DNA of 32,879 nt from an uncultured Verrucomicrobia subdivision 3 bacterium (GTDB taxonomy: Bacteria; Verrucomicrobiota; Verrucomicrobiia; Limisphaerales; UBA11358): positions 1 through 32,879 of the forward strand of contig CAISVF010000339.1 of assembly GCA_903888765.1 (NCBI GenBank). Reading direction: 5' to 3'. Both the position numbers and the translations under genes were made by a program. The notes under the pieces are model-generated. The model was not told the DNA's origin. It did no database searches and was given only the letters and a program-made list of their open reading frames with translations. Positions 16,802 to 26,571 of this stretch are shown one piece after another (position 1 is the first letter of the stretch; the number at the start of each line of letters is the position of its first letter).

Positions 16802-18058
16802 GTGGCTTCGCCTCACCCCGGATTAATCATACCTTTTGTCCTGCTGCTCAGCACCATGGCGCTCGCGCCCATCGCCGCGCCAAACTGGTGGGGTCGGCAT
16901 TACGCCAAAATCTCGCTCGGGCTCGGAACAGCGACGGCTGTGATTGATCTGATTTGGCGGCACGATGCGACCAGCTTGGGACACGCAGTGCAGGAATATA
17001 TCAGCTTTATCACGCTGATAGGCGCGCTTTTTGTGGTTTCCGGCGGGATCCATTTCCAGGTTTCCGGCACAGCAACGCCGGCAGAAAATGTGGCATTCCT
17101 CCTGATCGGCACCCTTCTGGCCAACCTCCTGGGAACTACCGGCGCAGCGATGGTGCTGATCCGCCCCTGGATGCAACTCAACCAATCGCGCCTGACAGCG
17201 CATCATATCGTCTTTTTCATTTTCCTGATTGCCAATGTCGGCGGTTGCCTTACCCCCATCGGAGATCCACCGCTGTTTCTGGGCTATTTACAAGGGATCC
17301 CGTTCGGATGGGTTCTCCGGAATTGCTGGCCAGTGTGGCTTTTGGGAAACGGCCTGCTCCTGATTATTTTTTACGGCGTGGATAAAATCCACTTTAACCG
17401 TGCCACTCCCAGCATCAGCAAAGTCCATCTTTCCAAAGAAAAACGGAAAATCACGGGACTCACCAATCTATTTTTTCTGGCCCTGATTCTCGGGGCGGTT
17501 TTTATTAAACAGCCTCCGTTTGCGCGCGAAGGATTCGTGCTATTGGCGGCCGCTGGATCCTGGTACACGACCTCGAAAGCGATTCATTCCGCCAATCGGT
17601 TTCATTTCCATCCACTTATAGAAGTTGCGGTCTTATTTGCCGGCATTTTCATTACGATGGTGCCGGCACTAGAGTGGCTGGACTATCGTTCCCGGGATTT
17701 ATTAGGCCCGGATCCGACACCGGGAATCTTCTATTGGAGTACCGGTGCGTTGTCGGCGATTCTGGATAACGCCCCCACATATCTTGGCTTTTTGCAAACT
17801 CTTTTTGGCATCAGCCGGGCACCGGGAATGGCCGAATTGCTTGCGCAAAAGCCTGCCCAAGTGCTGGCCATCAGTATCGGTGCCGTTTTTTTTGGAGCCG
17901 CGACTTATCTCGGAAATGGGCCAAATATGATGATCAAGAGCATTGCGGAGCAGGCCGGCGTGCGCATGCCAACCTTTTTAAATTACCTCTGGAAATTTAC
18001 GCTGCCATTTCTTCTGCCGGTGCTTGTCATGGTATGGCTGGCCTTTTTCCACGGTTGA
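16802..18058 (+). CDS. NhaD-type sodium/proton antiporter (ion transporter superfamily)
   Basis: A 418-residue inner-membrane protein of about eleven hydrophobic helices, starting with GTG. Recognisable pieces are IPFVLLLSTMALAPIAAPNWW near the N-terminus, FVVSGGIHFQVSGTATPAENVAFLLIGTLLANLLGTTGAAMVLIRPW, HHIVFFIFLIANVGGCLTPIGDPPLFLGYL, GALSAILDNAPTYLGFLQTLFG and ATYLGNGPNMMIKSIAEQAG. The paired discontinuous motifs (GGCLTPIGDPP and YLGNGPN) are typical of the NhaD/arsenite-permease-like transporters of the IT superfamily, in which related citrate transporters also fall. Sodium/proton exchange is the likely activity and would help with salt or alkali tolerance. It is divergent from mfd, and 84 bases before waaA on the same strand. 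Substrate is inferred from family only. Confidence 0.87.
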   Translation: MASPHPGLIIPFVLLLSTMALAPIAAPNWWGRHYAKISLGLGTATAVIDLIWRHDATSLGHAVQEYISFITLIGALFVVSGGIHFQVSGTATPAENVAFLLIGTLLANLLGTTGAAMVLIRPWMQLNQSRLTAHHIVFFIFLIANVGGCLTPIGDPPLFLGYLQGIPFGWVLRNCWPVWLLGNGLLLIIFYGVDKIHFNRATPSISKVHLSKEKRKITGLTNLFFLALILGAVFIKQPPFAREGFVLLAAAGSWYTTSKAIHSANRFHFHPLIEVAVLFAGIFITMVPALEWLDYRSRDLLGPDPTPGIFYWSTGALSAILDNAPTYLGFLQTLFGISRAPGMAELLAQKPAQVLAISIGAVFFGAATYLGNGPNMMIKSIAEQAGVRMPTFLNYLWKFTLPFLLPVLVMVWLAFFHG

Positions 18059-18142
18059 AAACCCACCATTATTGTGATATTTTTCGCAGTCTCGGACAAC
18101 ATGGGATGGGCAAGTTAACATAAACGGCTTGGGGTATTTCGA

Positions 18143-19471
18143 GTGCGAACTTTATACAACATTTTATTTCTGATCTTTTTTGTACTGTCGTCGCCATATT
18201 ACTTCTGGCGACTGCGTCGCCGCGGCGACTGGCAGCGGGACTTTGGCCAGCGATTTTCGAAATATGACCCTTCGCTAAAACAGGCCCTGACCAACCGCCA
18301 TGTCATCTGGCTGCACGCGGTGAGCGTGGGGGAAGTCAACCTATGCACTCAGCTTATCAATGCATTGGAGCCGCGCATTCCGAACGCCAAAATCGTAGTT
18401 TCGTGCACCACCACCACCGGCATGGCGGAGTTGCGCCGCCGGTTGCCGAACCGCATCAGCAAAATATATTACCCGCTGGATCGCCGGAAGTACGTCCGAC
18501 GGGCATTAGCCGTCATCAATCCGGAAGCCATCGTGCTGGTGGAAGCCGAAATCTGGCCAAATTTTCTCTGGCGGGCGCGCGACCTGAATATTCCCATTTT
18601 TCTCGCGAACGCGCGCCTGTCTGACCGCTCCTTCCCCCGCTATAAAAGATATGGTTGGCTTTTCCGGTCTCTATTTGGTGGCTTCAGGGGGGTGGGCTGC
18701 CAGAACGAGGAAGACGCCGAACGCCTGCGACAGGTTGGTTGCCGGCCCGAAGCAGTCCAGGTGGTAGGTAACATGAAGTTCGATGCCGCCAAGTTGTCAG
18801 AGCACAGTTCCCTGAACGTTCGCGGCTTGTTACAACAACTCGGCGTCGCCGACGATGCCCCCATCCTGGTGGCGGGTAGCACCCATGACGGCGAAGAAAT
18901 TCTGCTAGCCGATATGGCGGCCCGGCTGCGGCGAAAAATACCGAACCTGTTCCTGATTCTGGTGCCGCGCCATTTTGAGCGGTGTCTGGAACTCGGACAG
19001 AAACTGCGCGCACGCGGCGTGAAGTTATGCCTGCGCAGCGAGATTTTTCCCGCCACCAGAGTGGCGGCCGGCACCTTGGATTGCCTGCTGGTAAACACGA
19101 CCGGCGAGCTGAAGTTTTTCTATGTCCCGGCCAGGGTCGTCTTTGTGGGCAAGAGCATGACCGCCCTCGGAGGACAAAACCCGATTGAACCGGGCGCACA
19201 GGGAAAAGCCATCGTGTTCGGCCCCAACATGCAGAATTTTGCCGATATCACTCGGACGTTTCTCAAGCGGAAGGCTGCGGTACAGACGAACAGTCCAGAG
19301 GAATTGGAGCGCGTGCTTGGTGAATTGCTGGAAAATCCGGCAAAATGCTCAGCGCTGGGGCAGGCGGCGCTGGAAATAGTGGCGGAAAACCTCGGGGCAG
19401 TGCAACGCACCGTAAGCCTGATCCTGCCGGAGCTGCAGCGCCGGGGAATTTACGTGAAACCGCAAAAATAA
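18143..19471 (+). CDS. waaA: 3-deoxy-D-manno-octulosonic acid (Kdo) transferase
   Basis: A 442-residue GT30-family enzyme that adds Kdo from CMP-Kdo to lipid A precursors at the cytoplasmic face of the inner membrane. An N-terminal membrane anchor (YNILFLIFFVLSSPYYFWRL) is followed by the conserved HAVSVGEV, where E64 matches the catalytic acidic residue of WaaA, then SCTTTTGMAEL, YYPLD, VLVEAEIWPN, LANARLSDRS, VVGNMKFD, and in the second Rossmann half FVGKSMTALGGQNPIEPGAQGKAIVFGPNMQNF. The GTG at 18143 is chosen because GGGG lies upstream and the anchor begins immediately. The gene implies that the organism makes LPS. The next gene, rpoD, follows after 78 bases and seems to have its own promoter. 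Confidence 0.95.
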   Translation: MRTLYNILFLIFFVLSSPYYFWRLRRRGDWQRDFGQRFSKYDPSLKQALTNRHVIWLHAVSVGEVNLCTQLINALEPRIPNAKIVVSCTTTTGMAELRRRLPNRISKIYYPLDRRKYVRRALAVINPEAIVLVEAEIWPNFLWRARDLNIPIFLANARLSDRSFPRYKRYGWLFRSLFGGFRGVGCQNEEDAERLRQVGCRPEAVQVVGNMKFDAAKLSEHSSLNVRGLLQQLGVADDAPILVAGSTHDGEEILLADMAARLRRKIPNLFLILVPRHFERCLELGQKLRARGVKLCLRSEIFPATRVAAGTLDCLLVNTTGELKFFYVPARVVFVGKSMTALGGQNPIEPGAQGKAIVFGPNMQNFADITRTFLKRKAAVQTNSPEELERVLGELLENPAKCSALGQAALEIVAENLGAVQRTVSLILPELQRRGIYVKPQK

Positions 19472-19489
19472 AATACGTCTTTTCCCAGC

Positions 19490-19517
19490 TTGACGCAGGG
19501 ATAGCGGGATTTATATT
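19490..19517 (+). promoter_or_regulatory. Sigma-70 type promoter for rpoD
   Basis: TTGACG (19490-19495), 16 bp, then TATATT (19512-19517); each box matches the consensus at five of six bases. Transcription would start near 19524, about 25 bases before the rpoD ATG. It is the best promoter match seen in the window. Confidence 0.6.
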
Positions 19518-19536
19518 GCGCAGCGAACACTTAAAT

Positions 19537-19541
19537 AGGAG
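19537..19541 (+). promoter_or_regulatory. Ribosome binding site of rpoD
   Basis: AGGAG, eight bases before the ATG at 19550. It fixes the rpoD start and is the strongest Shine-Dalgarno signal in the window; most other genes here have none that is clear. Confidence 0.8.
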
Positions 19542-19549
19542 CGCGTTCA

Positions 19550-21253
19550 ATGCCCAAAATAAAAACCCGGAAAACTTCCCAGGCCAACCAGCCGGCTGCG
19601 GCAGTGGTGCCGTTGGACACCTCAACCGCTATTGACGGTAAAATACGGGATCTGATCCGGTTAGCCAAGGAACAGGGGCAGCTAACCTTCGAAGATGTCG
19701 GCGAAGTGTTAACCGAAGAATTTTCCCAACCAGCGAATCTGGATCATGTTTATGCCAAACTACGCGAGTTGGAGATCGAAGTAGTAGATTCCGCCGAGGT
19801 TGACAACATCAAGCCAGCCGGACAAGACGAGGAGGAAGAAAGCGAACGGCGGTTGGATGCCTTGGACGATCCCGTGCGGATGTATCTCAAGCAGATGGGA
19901 GCCGTGCCCCTGCTCACACGCGCGCAGGAGGTGGAAATTTCCCGGCGCATTGAGACGGCGGAATTGGAAATGAACCGGATCCTGGGCAACCTCGGGTTCA
20001 CGGCCAAGGAACATATTGCCCTCGCTGAAAAACTGCTGGCTGATCCACCGCGGGAACGTTTCGACCACGTGGTGCAGGACAAGAAAATTGAAAACCGGGA
20101 AGCCCACCTCCGGGTGCTGAGCCGATTAGTGGAGCGGACGCGGGAGCTGGATGAGGAAGCCGACCGCCATTTTCTGCATTCGCGCGAAGCTCATACCGTC
20201 CCCAAGCACGAGCGAGAACTCACCGAACTACAAAATCTCAACCTCAAATTACAGGCGATTTTTCCCAAGTTTTGCTATAAGCAAAAGGTTAACGAGGGCA
20301 TGATGCTGGTGGCGGAAAACATTCAGGAGAAGCTCATTTACAGCCTGAATGCCCTGACCGAAACCAACAATCAGCGCGAATCCAATGCGCAAAAGCACCT
20401 GATGGAGGCGGAACAACAAAAGATCCGCGCCTTGGAAGAATTCGTGCGGCTGCCTTATGAGGAGTTTTTTAAAGAATTTGACCGACTGCGAGATGCCTCG
20501 GCGGCCGCCCTTCAAGCCAAGACTGAAATGGTGGAGGCTAACTTGCGCCTGGTCATATCCATTGCCAAAAAATACACCAACCGGGGGCTTTCCTTCCTGG
20601 ATCTTATTCAAGAAGGCAACATCGGGTTGATGAAAGCCGTGGAAAAATTTGAATACCGCCGCGGCTATAAATTTTCCACCTATTCGAGCTGGTGGATTCG
20701 GCAGGCCATCACCCGCTGCATTGCTGATCAGGCGCGCACCATCCGCATTCCGGTGCATATGATCGAAATCATCAACAAGCTGTTGCGGGTGCAGAAAAAG
20801 CTGACGCAGGAACTGGACCGGGAGCCGACGCCGGAGGAAGTCGCTGAAGATATGCAAATGCCGGTCGAACGCATCCGTGGCATCCTGAAGATGGCTCAGC
20901 AACCGGTGTCGCTACAGACACCGGTTGGCGATGGCGATGACGCCAGTTTCGGCGATTTCATCGAAGACAAGGCGGCAGAAAACCCGCTCGACATCACCAG
21001 TTTCAGCCTGCTTAAAGATAGACTTGGGGATGTCCTTTGCAGCCTCGAAGAACGTGAAAGGCAGGTTTTGGAATTGCGATTTGGCATTGGCGACGGCAAT
21101 GCCCGGACCCTGGAGGAAGTCGGGCAGCAATTCCGGGTGACGCGCGAGCGCATCCGGCAGATTGAAGCCAAGGCGCTGCGAAAAATGCGCCACCCCACCC
21201 GGTTTAGGCAATTACAAGGTTTTCTCGACCAGGAAAACATGGGAGCGGATTAG
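19550..21253 (+). CDS. rpoD: Primary RNA polymerase sigma factor (sigma-70)
   Basis: A 567-residue primary sigma factor. Region 1.1 is present (~25-85, [23 protein letters not shown]), then region 1.2 (~105-140, [30 protein letters not shown]), a charged non-conserved region (~140-320), region 2 (~325-400, [42 protein letters not shown] in segments, then [17 protein letters not shown], which melts and reads the -10), region 3 (~400-480, [26 protein letters not shown]) and region 4 (~495-560, [29 protein letters not shown], the -35 reader). All parts expected of a group 1 sigma are there. It lies between waaA and an ABC export operon, all on one strand, but with its own promoter. Confidence 0.97.
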   Translation: MPKIKTRKTSQANQPAAAVVPLDTSTAIDGKIRDLIRLAKEQGQLTFEDVGEVLTEEFSQPANLDHVYAKLRELEIEVVDSAEVDNIKPAGQDEEEESERRLDALDDPVRMYLKQMGAVPLLTRAQEVEISRRIETAELEMNRILGNLGFTAKEHIALAEKLLADPPRERFDHVVQDKKIENREAHLRVLSRLVERTRELDEEADRHFLHSREAHTVPKHERELTELQNLNLKLQAIFPKFCYKQKVNEGMMLVAENIQEKLIYSLNALTETNNQRESNAQKHLMEAEQQKIRALEEFVRLPYEEFFKEFDRLRDASAAALQAKTEMVEANLRLVISIAKKYTNRGLSFLDLIQEGNIGLMKAVEKFEYRRGYKFSTYSSWWIRQAITRCIADQARTIRIPVHMIEIINKLLRVQKKLTQELDREPTPEEVAEDMQMPVERIRGILKMAQQPVSLQTPVGDGDDASFGDFIEDKAAENPLDITSFSLLKDRLGDVLCSLEERERQVLELRFGIGDGNARTLEEVGQQFRVTRERIRQIEAKALRKMRHPTRFRQLQGFLDQENMGAD

Positions 21254-21325
21254 ATCCCGACCAATCAAGACTAGATAAATTTTACGGTTCAAATGATCCG
21301 TTAAGTGGTATAGCCTCAGAGCATT

Positions 21326-22003
21326 GTGGCCGAACCCATTGTAACCATTCGCGAACTGTCCAAGGTTTATCAGCAGGGCGAAATCCAGGTGATGGCATTG
21401 GACCGCATCACTCTCGACATCGCCGCCGGTGAATTTCTGGCCCTGATGGGTCCTTCCGGCTCCGGCAAATCCACTTTGCTGCACATCATTGCCGGCGTAG
21501 ATCGTCCGACCAGTGGGGTATGCCTGGTCCAAGGCATTGAGGTCACGAAATTAAACGAATCGCAACTCGCCGACTGGCGCAACCATAACGTCGGGTTTAT
21601 TTTTCAAACGTTCAATCTGATCCCGGTGCTGACCGCTGCGGAAAATGTGGAGCTGCCCTTGCTGCTGACGCGATTGAACCGCGCTGAAAGACGCAAGCAG
21701 GTGGAAACGGCGCTGGAGGTGGTTGGCCTGTCCGACCGGGCAAAACATCTTCCCCGCCAGCTATCCGGCGGGCAGGAACAGCGCGTGGCCATCGCCCGGG
21801 CACTGGTGACCGATCCAGCCCTGATTGTCGCGGATGAACCCACCGGCAATCTCGACTCACACAGTGCCCAAGAGGTGCTGGGCGCTCTACAAGCATTGCG
21901 CAAGGATGCCGGCAAAACCATCATCATGGTGACGCATGATCCCAAGGCGGCCGCGTTTGGCACCCGGCAAATTCATCTGGAAAAAGGCGAACTGAGCCCA
22001 TGA
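21326..22003 (+). CDS. ABC transporter ATP-binding protein (MacB/LolD/DevA type)
   Basis: A 225-residue ATPase that starts with GTG 72 bases after rpoD. Walker A is GPSGSGKST (42-50), the Q loop is in [21 protein letters not shown], the signature is LSGGQ (146-150), Walker B is ALIVADE (165-171) followed by PTGNLD, and the switch His is H204 (MVTHD). The sequence type is that of the MacB/LolD group, which drives mechanotransmission rather than classical import or export through the permease. Its last four bases (ATGA) overlap the start of the first permease gene. It should energise both permeases of this operon. Confidence 0.95.
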   Translation: MAEPIVTIRELSKVYQQGEIQVMALDRITLDIAAGEFLALMGPSGSGKSTLLHIIAGVDRPTSGVCLVQGIEVTKLNESQLADWRNHNVGFIFQTFNLIPVLTAAENVELPLLLTRLNRAERRKQVETALEVVGLSDRAKHLPRQLSGGQEQRVAIARALVTDPALIVADEPTGNLDSHSAQEVLGALQALRKDAGKTIIMVTHDPKAAAFGTRQIHLEKGELSP

Positions 22004-23145
22004 CCACGGCGAGTTTCATCCTCAAGAATGCCTTCCGGAACAAGCGGCGGGCGCTGCTTTCTGTGTCGAGCGTAGCGGTCAGTTTGTTCCTGCTGGTGAC
22101 CTTGCAGGTGGCCTTGCGCGAATTGACGCTGCCTCCGCAAAGTGCCGGAGCAGAGCTGCGCGTGGCGGTGCGGAACAAGATTTCATTGACCAACCCCCTG
22201 CCCGTCCGCCAGCGCAAAATCATTGAAAAGGTGCCTGGCGTCGAAGCCGTAACCCCGTTTACGTGGTTCGGCGGCAAATACAAAAACGAGGAAGGGATGA
22301 GCTTTGCGCAGTTTGCCATGGACGCTGACAAACTGCAGTCGGTTTTCGGCGAAGCCAAAATGAACGTGGATGGCTACGAGAAATTCACCGCAGAAAAAGA
22401 CGCCTGCGTACTCGGCAAAATCACGGCCGACAAATATCACCTGAAAGTGGGCGACCGCATTACTCTGGACAGCACCGTTTATCCGGGATCGCTGTCGTTT
22501 CATATTGCGGGCATTTATGCCGGAACTCCGGATGACCGCAACATGCTGTTCCGGCAGGATTATCTGGATGAATCCATCGGCCTGCCGGGATACGTGGGCA
22601 TGTGGTGGCTTAAAGTACGTTCCGCTGACGACATGGTGCCCGTTATCCAGGCCATCAATGCCGCTTTTCAAAACACCGCCGCCGAGGTGCGGGCCGAAAG
22701 CGAGCGCAATTTTCAACTCGGCTTTATATCCATGCTCGGCAATATAAAAACCCTGATTGCGTCCATCAGCACCGTAGTGGTGTTTACCCTTGTGCTGGTC
22801 ACCGCCAGCACCATGAGCATGGCGGTGCGCGAGCGCTTCCGCGAACTGGCCATTCTCAAGGCGCTGGGCTTCCAGCGCCGCGAATTGTTTGCCTTTATCC
22901 TGGCGGAAAGCTTTGGCCTCGCCGGTGCCGGTGCCATAGCGGGCATTGGCAGCGCTTACCTGCTCTATACCTTCGGCGACATCGGCAAAATGACGGCGGG
23001 CATTTTCGTGGCTTTTGAAGTCACCCCGCGCATCATGGGTTTTGCCGCGCTGGTGGCGGCCTTGCTGGGCATCGCTTCCGCCGTGGCGCCCGCGCTGTCG
23101 GTTGCCCGGATGAGCGTGGTGGGCGGCCTGAAAACTTTGGACTGA
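22000..23145 (+). CDS. ABC transporter permease, FtsX/MacB fold (first of two)
   Basis: A 381-residue membrane protein with the four-helix MacB/FtsX layout: one N-terminal helix after a basic start ([28 protein letters not shown]), a large periplasmic MacB_PCD-like domain (~50-240) and three C-terminal helices ([55 protein letters not shown] in part, [36 protein letters not shown]). The [14 protein letters not shown] motif is the coupling segment to the ATPase. Start overlaps the ATPase stop as ATGA, so translation is coupled. It resembles DevC and LolC/E in size. Substrate unknown. Confidence 0.92.
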   Translation: MTTASFILKNAFRNKRRALLSVSSVAVSLFLLVTLQVALRELTLPPQSAGAELRVAVRNKISLTNPLPVRQRKIIEKVPGVEAVTPFTWFGGKYKNEEGMSFAQFAMDADKLQSVFGEAKMNVDGYEKFTAEKDACVLGKITADKYHLKVGDRITLDSTVYPGSLSFHIAGIYAGTPDDRNMLFRQDYLDESIGLPGYVGMWWLKVRSADDMVPVIQAINAAFQNTAAEVRAESERNFQLGFISMLGNIKTLIASISTVVVFTLVLVTASTMSMAVRERFRELAILKALGFQRRELFAFILAESFGLAGAGAIAGIGSAYLLYTFGDIGKMTAGIFVAFEVTPRIMGFAALVAALLGIASAVAPALSVARMSVVGGLKTLD

Positions 23146-23146
23146 A

Positions 23147-24310
23147 ATGGCCCTGCCTCTCACCTACAATTTCCGCAATGTGCTGGTGCGCTGGCGCGCG
23201 ACCCTGGCCACCATACTCGGCATTGGATTGGTGGTCGCCGTGTTTGTGCTCGTACAATCGTTGGCGATCGGCCTGGAAAAATCGGCCGGCAACACCGGTG
23301 ATCCGCGCAACCTCATGATCGTCCGCAAAGGCTCAACGGCCGAATCCACGAGCCAGGTTTCCCTCGCCCAATTCCAGATTATCCGCTACTGGGAACTAAT
23401 CGCGCACGATGCTGCCGGCACACCGCTGGTTTCCGCCGACGTCGTCACGCTGATCAGCCAGCCGCGCCGGGACGGACGCGGAGAAGCCAACGTCTCCGTG
23501 CGCGGCCTGACGCCGGTGGGAATGACCTTGCGGCCACAGGTAAAATTACTCACCGGTCGCTGGTTCATACCCGGAAAACGCGAACTCATCGTCAGTCGAA
23601 AAATAGCGCGCCGCTTTGCCGGCTTTCAGGTGGGTGAATCGTTCCGCACCGCCGGTAACACGCTTTCGGTTGTGGGGGAATTCGACGGGAGCAACAGCGC
23701 ATTTGATTCGGAGTTGTGGATGGACGCGGACGAAGCGCGGTCCCTCTTTGACCGGCAGAATTATTCCAGCCTGCTGGTGCGAGCGGCCAACCCGGAGGCG
23801 AGCCGTGAAATCATAAATCGCATTGAATCCGACAAGCGACTGCCGCTGCTGGCTGAGCCAGAAGTGAAATATTACGGCGACCAGACCGCGACTGCCTTGC
23901 CAATTAAAATCCTGGGCAACTTTCTCGCCACGGCGATGTCCATTGGTGCGGTATTTGCCGCCATGAACACGATGTACGCCAGTGTGGGCTCGCGCACCCG
24001 GGAAATCGGCACCCTGCGCGTATTGGGTTTCCGGCGGCGCACGATCCTCGCCGGCTTTATCCTGGAAGGAGCCCTGCTGGCGGCGATTGGCGGCATTCTC
24101 GGCTGCCTGCTGGCGCTGCCGTTGCATGGGGTTTCGACCGGCACCATGAGCTTCAACTCATTTAGCGAAACCGTATTTGAGTTTCGCATCACGCCCTGGC
24201 TCGCTGTTAAAGGGATTACTTTTGCCATCGTGGTGGGCGTTATCGGCAGCCTGATGCCGGCCATTCGCGCTTCCCGACTGCCGGTCATTGCGGCCTTGAA
24301 ATCCCTATGA
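23147..24310 (+). CDS. ABC transporter permease, FtsX/MacB fold (second of two)
   Basis: A 387-residue protein of the same fold as the preceding gene but clearly diverged: N-terminal helix (LVRWRATLATILGIGLVVAVFVLVQSLAIGL), periplasmic domain (~50-265), and three C-terminal helices with the coupling motif GSRTREIGTLRVLGFRRRTILAGFILEGALLAAIGGILGCLLALPL in segments and ITFAIVVGVIGSLMPAIRASRL at the end. One base separates its ATG from the stop of the first permease. The two probably form a heterodimer around the single ATPase, as LolC and LolE do. Substrate unknown. Confidence 0.92.
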   Translation: MALPLTYNFRNVLVRWRATLATILGIGLVVAVFVLVQSLAIGLEKSAGNTGDPRNLMIVRKGSTAESTSQVSLAQFQIIRYWELIAHDAAGTPLVSADVVTLISQPRRDGRGEANVSVRGLTPVGMTLRPQVKLLTGRWFIPGKRELIVSRKIARRFAGFQVGESFRTAGNTLSVVGEFDGSNSAFDSELWMDADEARSLFDRQNYSSLLVRAANPEASREIINRIESDKRLPLLAEPEVKYYGDQTATALPIKILGNFLATAMSIGAVFAAMNTMYASVGSRTREIGTLRVLGFRRRTILAGFILEGALLAAIGGILGCLLALPLHGVSTGTMSFNSFSETVFEFRITPWLAVKGITFAIVVGVIGSLMPAIRASRLPVIAALKSL

Positions 24311-24328
24311 TCTGATTCCCGGATTTTC

Positions 24329-25318
24329 ATGAACACTGACAAACTTAAACGCCTGCACATCAACCCGGAAGAGAAGCGGCGCCCCCGGCTCGTATTTTGG
24401 AGCATCGTGCTGGTGGTAGCTGCGGTGATCTTGAGCACCGTAATCTTCATCAAGCCGTGGGCCAAAGATTTGCGAGAAACGGCCCCCCAATCTACGGACA
24501 ACCCCAATAGCAATATCGCCAATTCCCTCGTTAATCCAACCGCAACCAATGTGACGGCCAAAATGAATCCCCCCAACGCAGACAGCGTGCTGACCGTCAG
24601 CGGCTACATCATTAATCGCGAGCGGATTGAAATTAGCCCGCGTTTTCTCGGCATGGTAAAATGGATTGGCGTAAAAAAAGGCGACGCGGTAACCAACGGC
24701 CAAGTGGTGGTGAAATTGGATGATACGGAATATCGTGCCCGCTTGTTGGAGGCCGCCGGGCAGCTGAACACTGCCTTGGCCGCTGTGGAACGCGACGAAC
24801 TAAACTACCAACGCATCCAAAGTCTGGTCCGCACCGCCGTTGAATCCAAAGAGTCCGGCGACAATGCACGGCTCGCCCTTGCCGCCGACCGCGCCGGCCT
24901 GCAGTCAGCCCAGGGCAATTATGATCTGGCGCAAACCTACGTGGATTGGTGCGTGATCCGCTCCCCCATCAACGGCGTGGTGCTGGAAAAACTCGTAAAC
25001 CCGGATGAACTGGTCATGCCACAAAGTTTTGGTGGCACACGCGGGCCTAGCACAGCGCTGCTTGCTGTTGCCGACCTGACGGATTTGCAGGTGGAAATTG
25101 ATGTCAGCGAAGCGGACCTCTCCAAAATTTCCTTGAACCAGAAATGCCGCGTCAGCCCGGAGGCTTACCTCGAAAAAACCTACGCCGGACGCGTCGCCGA
25201 AATCGCCCCGGAAGCAGACCGGGCCAAAGGCACTTTGCAAATCAAGGTCCAGATTACGAATCCCGATAAATACCTTACCCCCCAATTGAGTGCCAAAGTG
25301 GACTTCTTAAAAGATTAG
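24329..25318 (+). CDS. Periplasmic membrane-fusion (adaptor) protein of ABC exporter
   Basis: A 329-residue HlyD/MacA/DevB-type adaptor. A membrane anchor lies at ~22-45 (LVFWSIVLVVAAVILSTVIF), then a linker, the first lipoyl half-motif (ISPRFLGMVKWIGVKKGDAVTNGQVVVKLDDTEY in part), a short alpha-hairpin (~135-195), the second lipoyl half (WCVIRSPINGVVLEKLVNPDELVMP) and a beta-barrel domain (LQVEIDVSEADLSKISLNQKCRV). It starts 18 bases after the second permease and completes a tripartite-type exporter, though no outer-membrane TolC-like gene is in the window; that partner would have to be encoded elsewhere. The hairpin is short compared with MacA, nearer to DevB-like adaptors. Confidence 0.93.
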   Translation: MNTDKLKRLHINPEEKRRPRLVFWSIVLVVAAVILSTVIFIKPWAKDLRETAPQSTDNPNSNIANSLVNPTATNVTAKMNPPNADSVLTVSGYIINRERIEISPRFLGMVKWIGVKKGDAVTNGQVVVKLDDTEYRARLLEAAGQLNTALAAVERDELNYQRIQSLVRTAVESKESGDNARLALAADRAGLQSAQGNYDLAQTYVDWCVIRSPINGVVLEKLVNPDELVMPQSFGGTRGPSTALLAVADLTDLQVEIDVSEADLSKISLNQKCRVSPEAYLEKTYAGRVAEIAPEADRAKGTLQIKVQITNPDKYLTPQLSAKVDFLKD

Positions 25319-25402
25319 CCGCCAGAAAGGCACAGACAACCGGGAGACGGATAGGAATTGTACGGTTTTAACCAATCGGATCCCGCATGACTCCCGAATG
25401 GG

Positions 25403-26353
25403 TTAATGATATTGCCGAAACCATTCCACGAATAACGGGATTCCCTTTTCCGCCTTCACTTGCGGATGATAACCCAGCAATCGTTCCGCCTTGGAAATAT
25501 CTGCGAAGGTAATGGGCACATCACCCGGCTGCAGGGGCTGTCGGTCAATCACTGCTTTTTGGCCCAGCGCGGTTTCGATGAGGGCAATTAATCTATCCAG
25601 CCGGATGACCTGGGATTCGCCCAAATTAAAAATCTCAAACCCGAATTCCCTTTTCGTGCAGGCCATAATGCCATCCAGAATATCCGTGATAAAGGTGTGA
25701 TCGCGGGCCGTACTCCCGTCCCCGAAAACCGGGATGGGTTTCCCGGCGGCAATCAGTTTGGTAAACTTGTGGATGGCCAGATCCGGCCGCTGGCGCGGAC
25801 CGTAAACGGTAAAAAATCGCAACATGGCCACGTCCATCCGATAAAGATGATGCCACGCATGACCCAGCGCTTCGCAGGCCAATTTGCTGGCGGCATAGGG
25901 GGACACTGCCGAGAAAATCGGGTCGCTCTCCGCAAACGGCGTTTTGGCGTTCACGCCGTAAACCGAGGAAGAAGATGCGATGGTGATTTTTTTTACGCCC
26001 GTTTTGCGGGCGGCTTCCAGAATATTTACCGTGCCCTCCACATTCACTCGCTGGTACAACGCCGGTTGTTCCAGGCTGGGACGAACGCCGGCACGGGCGG
26101 CCAGGTGAATGACCTGGTCAAATCGCACCGAGGCAAACAGCTCGTTCACCCTTGCCGCGTCGGTCAAGTCGCCCGCAACATATTGGAATGATTTGCCGAG
26201 GGCGGTGATTTCTGCAAGGTTTCGCCGCTTGATCTGGGGATCGTAAAAATTATTCAGGTCATCCAGCGCCCACACCCGGTGGTCGTCGCGCAGGAGTTTT
26301 TCGCAAACGTGCGAGCCAATGAAACCCGCACCGCCCGTAACTAGAAAATTCAT
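25403..26353 (-). CDS. NAD-dependent nucleotide-sugar epimerase (UDP-glucuronate 4-epimerase-like)
   Basis: A 316-residue extended short-chain dehydrogenase. The NAD-binding motif is GGAGFIG (7-13), the catalytic residues are in ASSSSVYG (~127-133) and Y153-x3-K157 (SPYAASK), and the substrate part has RFFTVYGPRQRPDLAIHKF and FGDGSTARDHTFITDI. The DDLNNFYDPQIKRRNL stretch and the RFFTVYGP motif are typical of UDP-glucuronate 4-epimerases, which make UDP-galacturonate for surface polysaccharides; related UDP-glucose epimerases and dTDP-glucose dehydratases share the fold. It is divergent from the three-domain secreted protein and convergent with the ABC operon. The exact substrate is a family-level inference. 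Confidence 0.9.
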   Translation of the reverse strand: MNFLVTGGAGFIGSHVCEKLLRDDHRVWALDDLNNFYDPQIKRRNLAEITALGKSFQYVAGDLTDAARVNELFASVRFDQVIHLAARAGVRPSLEQPALYQRVNVEGTVNILEAARKTGVKKITIASSSSVYGVNAKTPFAESDPIFSAVSPYAASKLACEALGHAWHHLYRMDVAMLRFFTVYGPRQRPDLAIHKFTKLIAAGKPIPVFGDGSTARDHTFITDILDGIMACTKREFGFEIFNLGESQVIRLDRLIALIETALGQKAVIDRQPLQPGDVPITFADISKAERLLGYHPQVKAEKGIPLFVEWFRQYH

Positions 26354-26372
26354 ATTTCAAAACTAGTGTGGA

Positions 26373-26386
26373 GCTTTTTAAAAAGC
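26373..26386. promoter_or_regulatory. Perfect 14-bp AT-rich palindrome in a divergent intergenic region
   Basis: GCTTTTTAAAAAGC is symmetric over all 14 bases, 20 bases upstream of the epimerase start and about 185 upstream of the three-domain gene. It could be an operator for the epimerase gene. Low complexity makes a chance origin possible. Confidence 0.3.
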
Positions 26387-26571
26387 CATATTTTAAATCT
26401 ATCCCCGGATTATTAATGGGAGCGCCAACCAGGTTTGATGGGGTTAAACTTTTATCCCTCGCAAGATTAGCTATTCCGCAAGCCACAAGTCTTACAAAAT
26501 CGCGAATCCATTTGCCTTGCACGGTGAATTGGACGATTTTTCCACCTTGGTGAAGCCCGCATGATTTTTTA

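Noticed and set aside
21280-21305. ACGG-N10-CCGT after rpoD as a terminator
   Set aside because: Only four pairing bases and no T-run; the ABC operon continues on the same strand.
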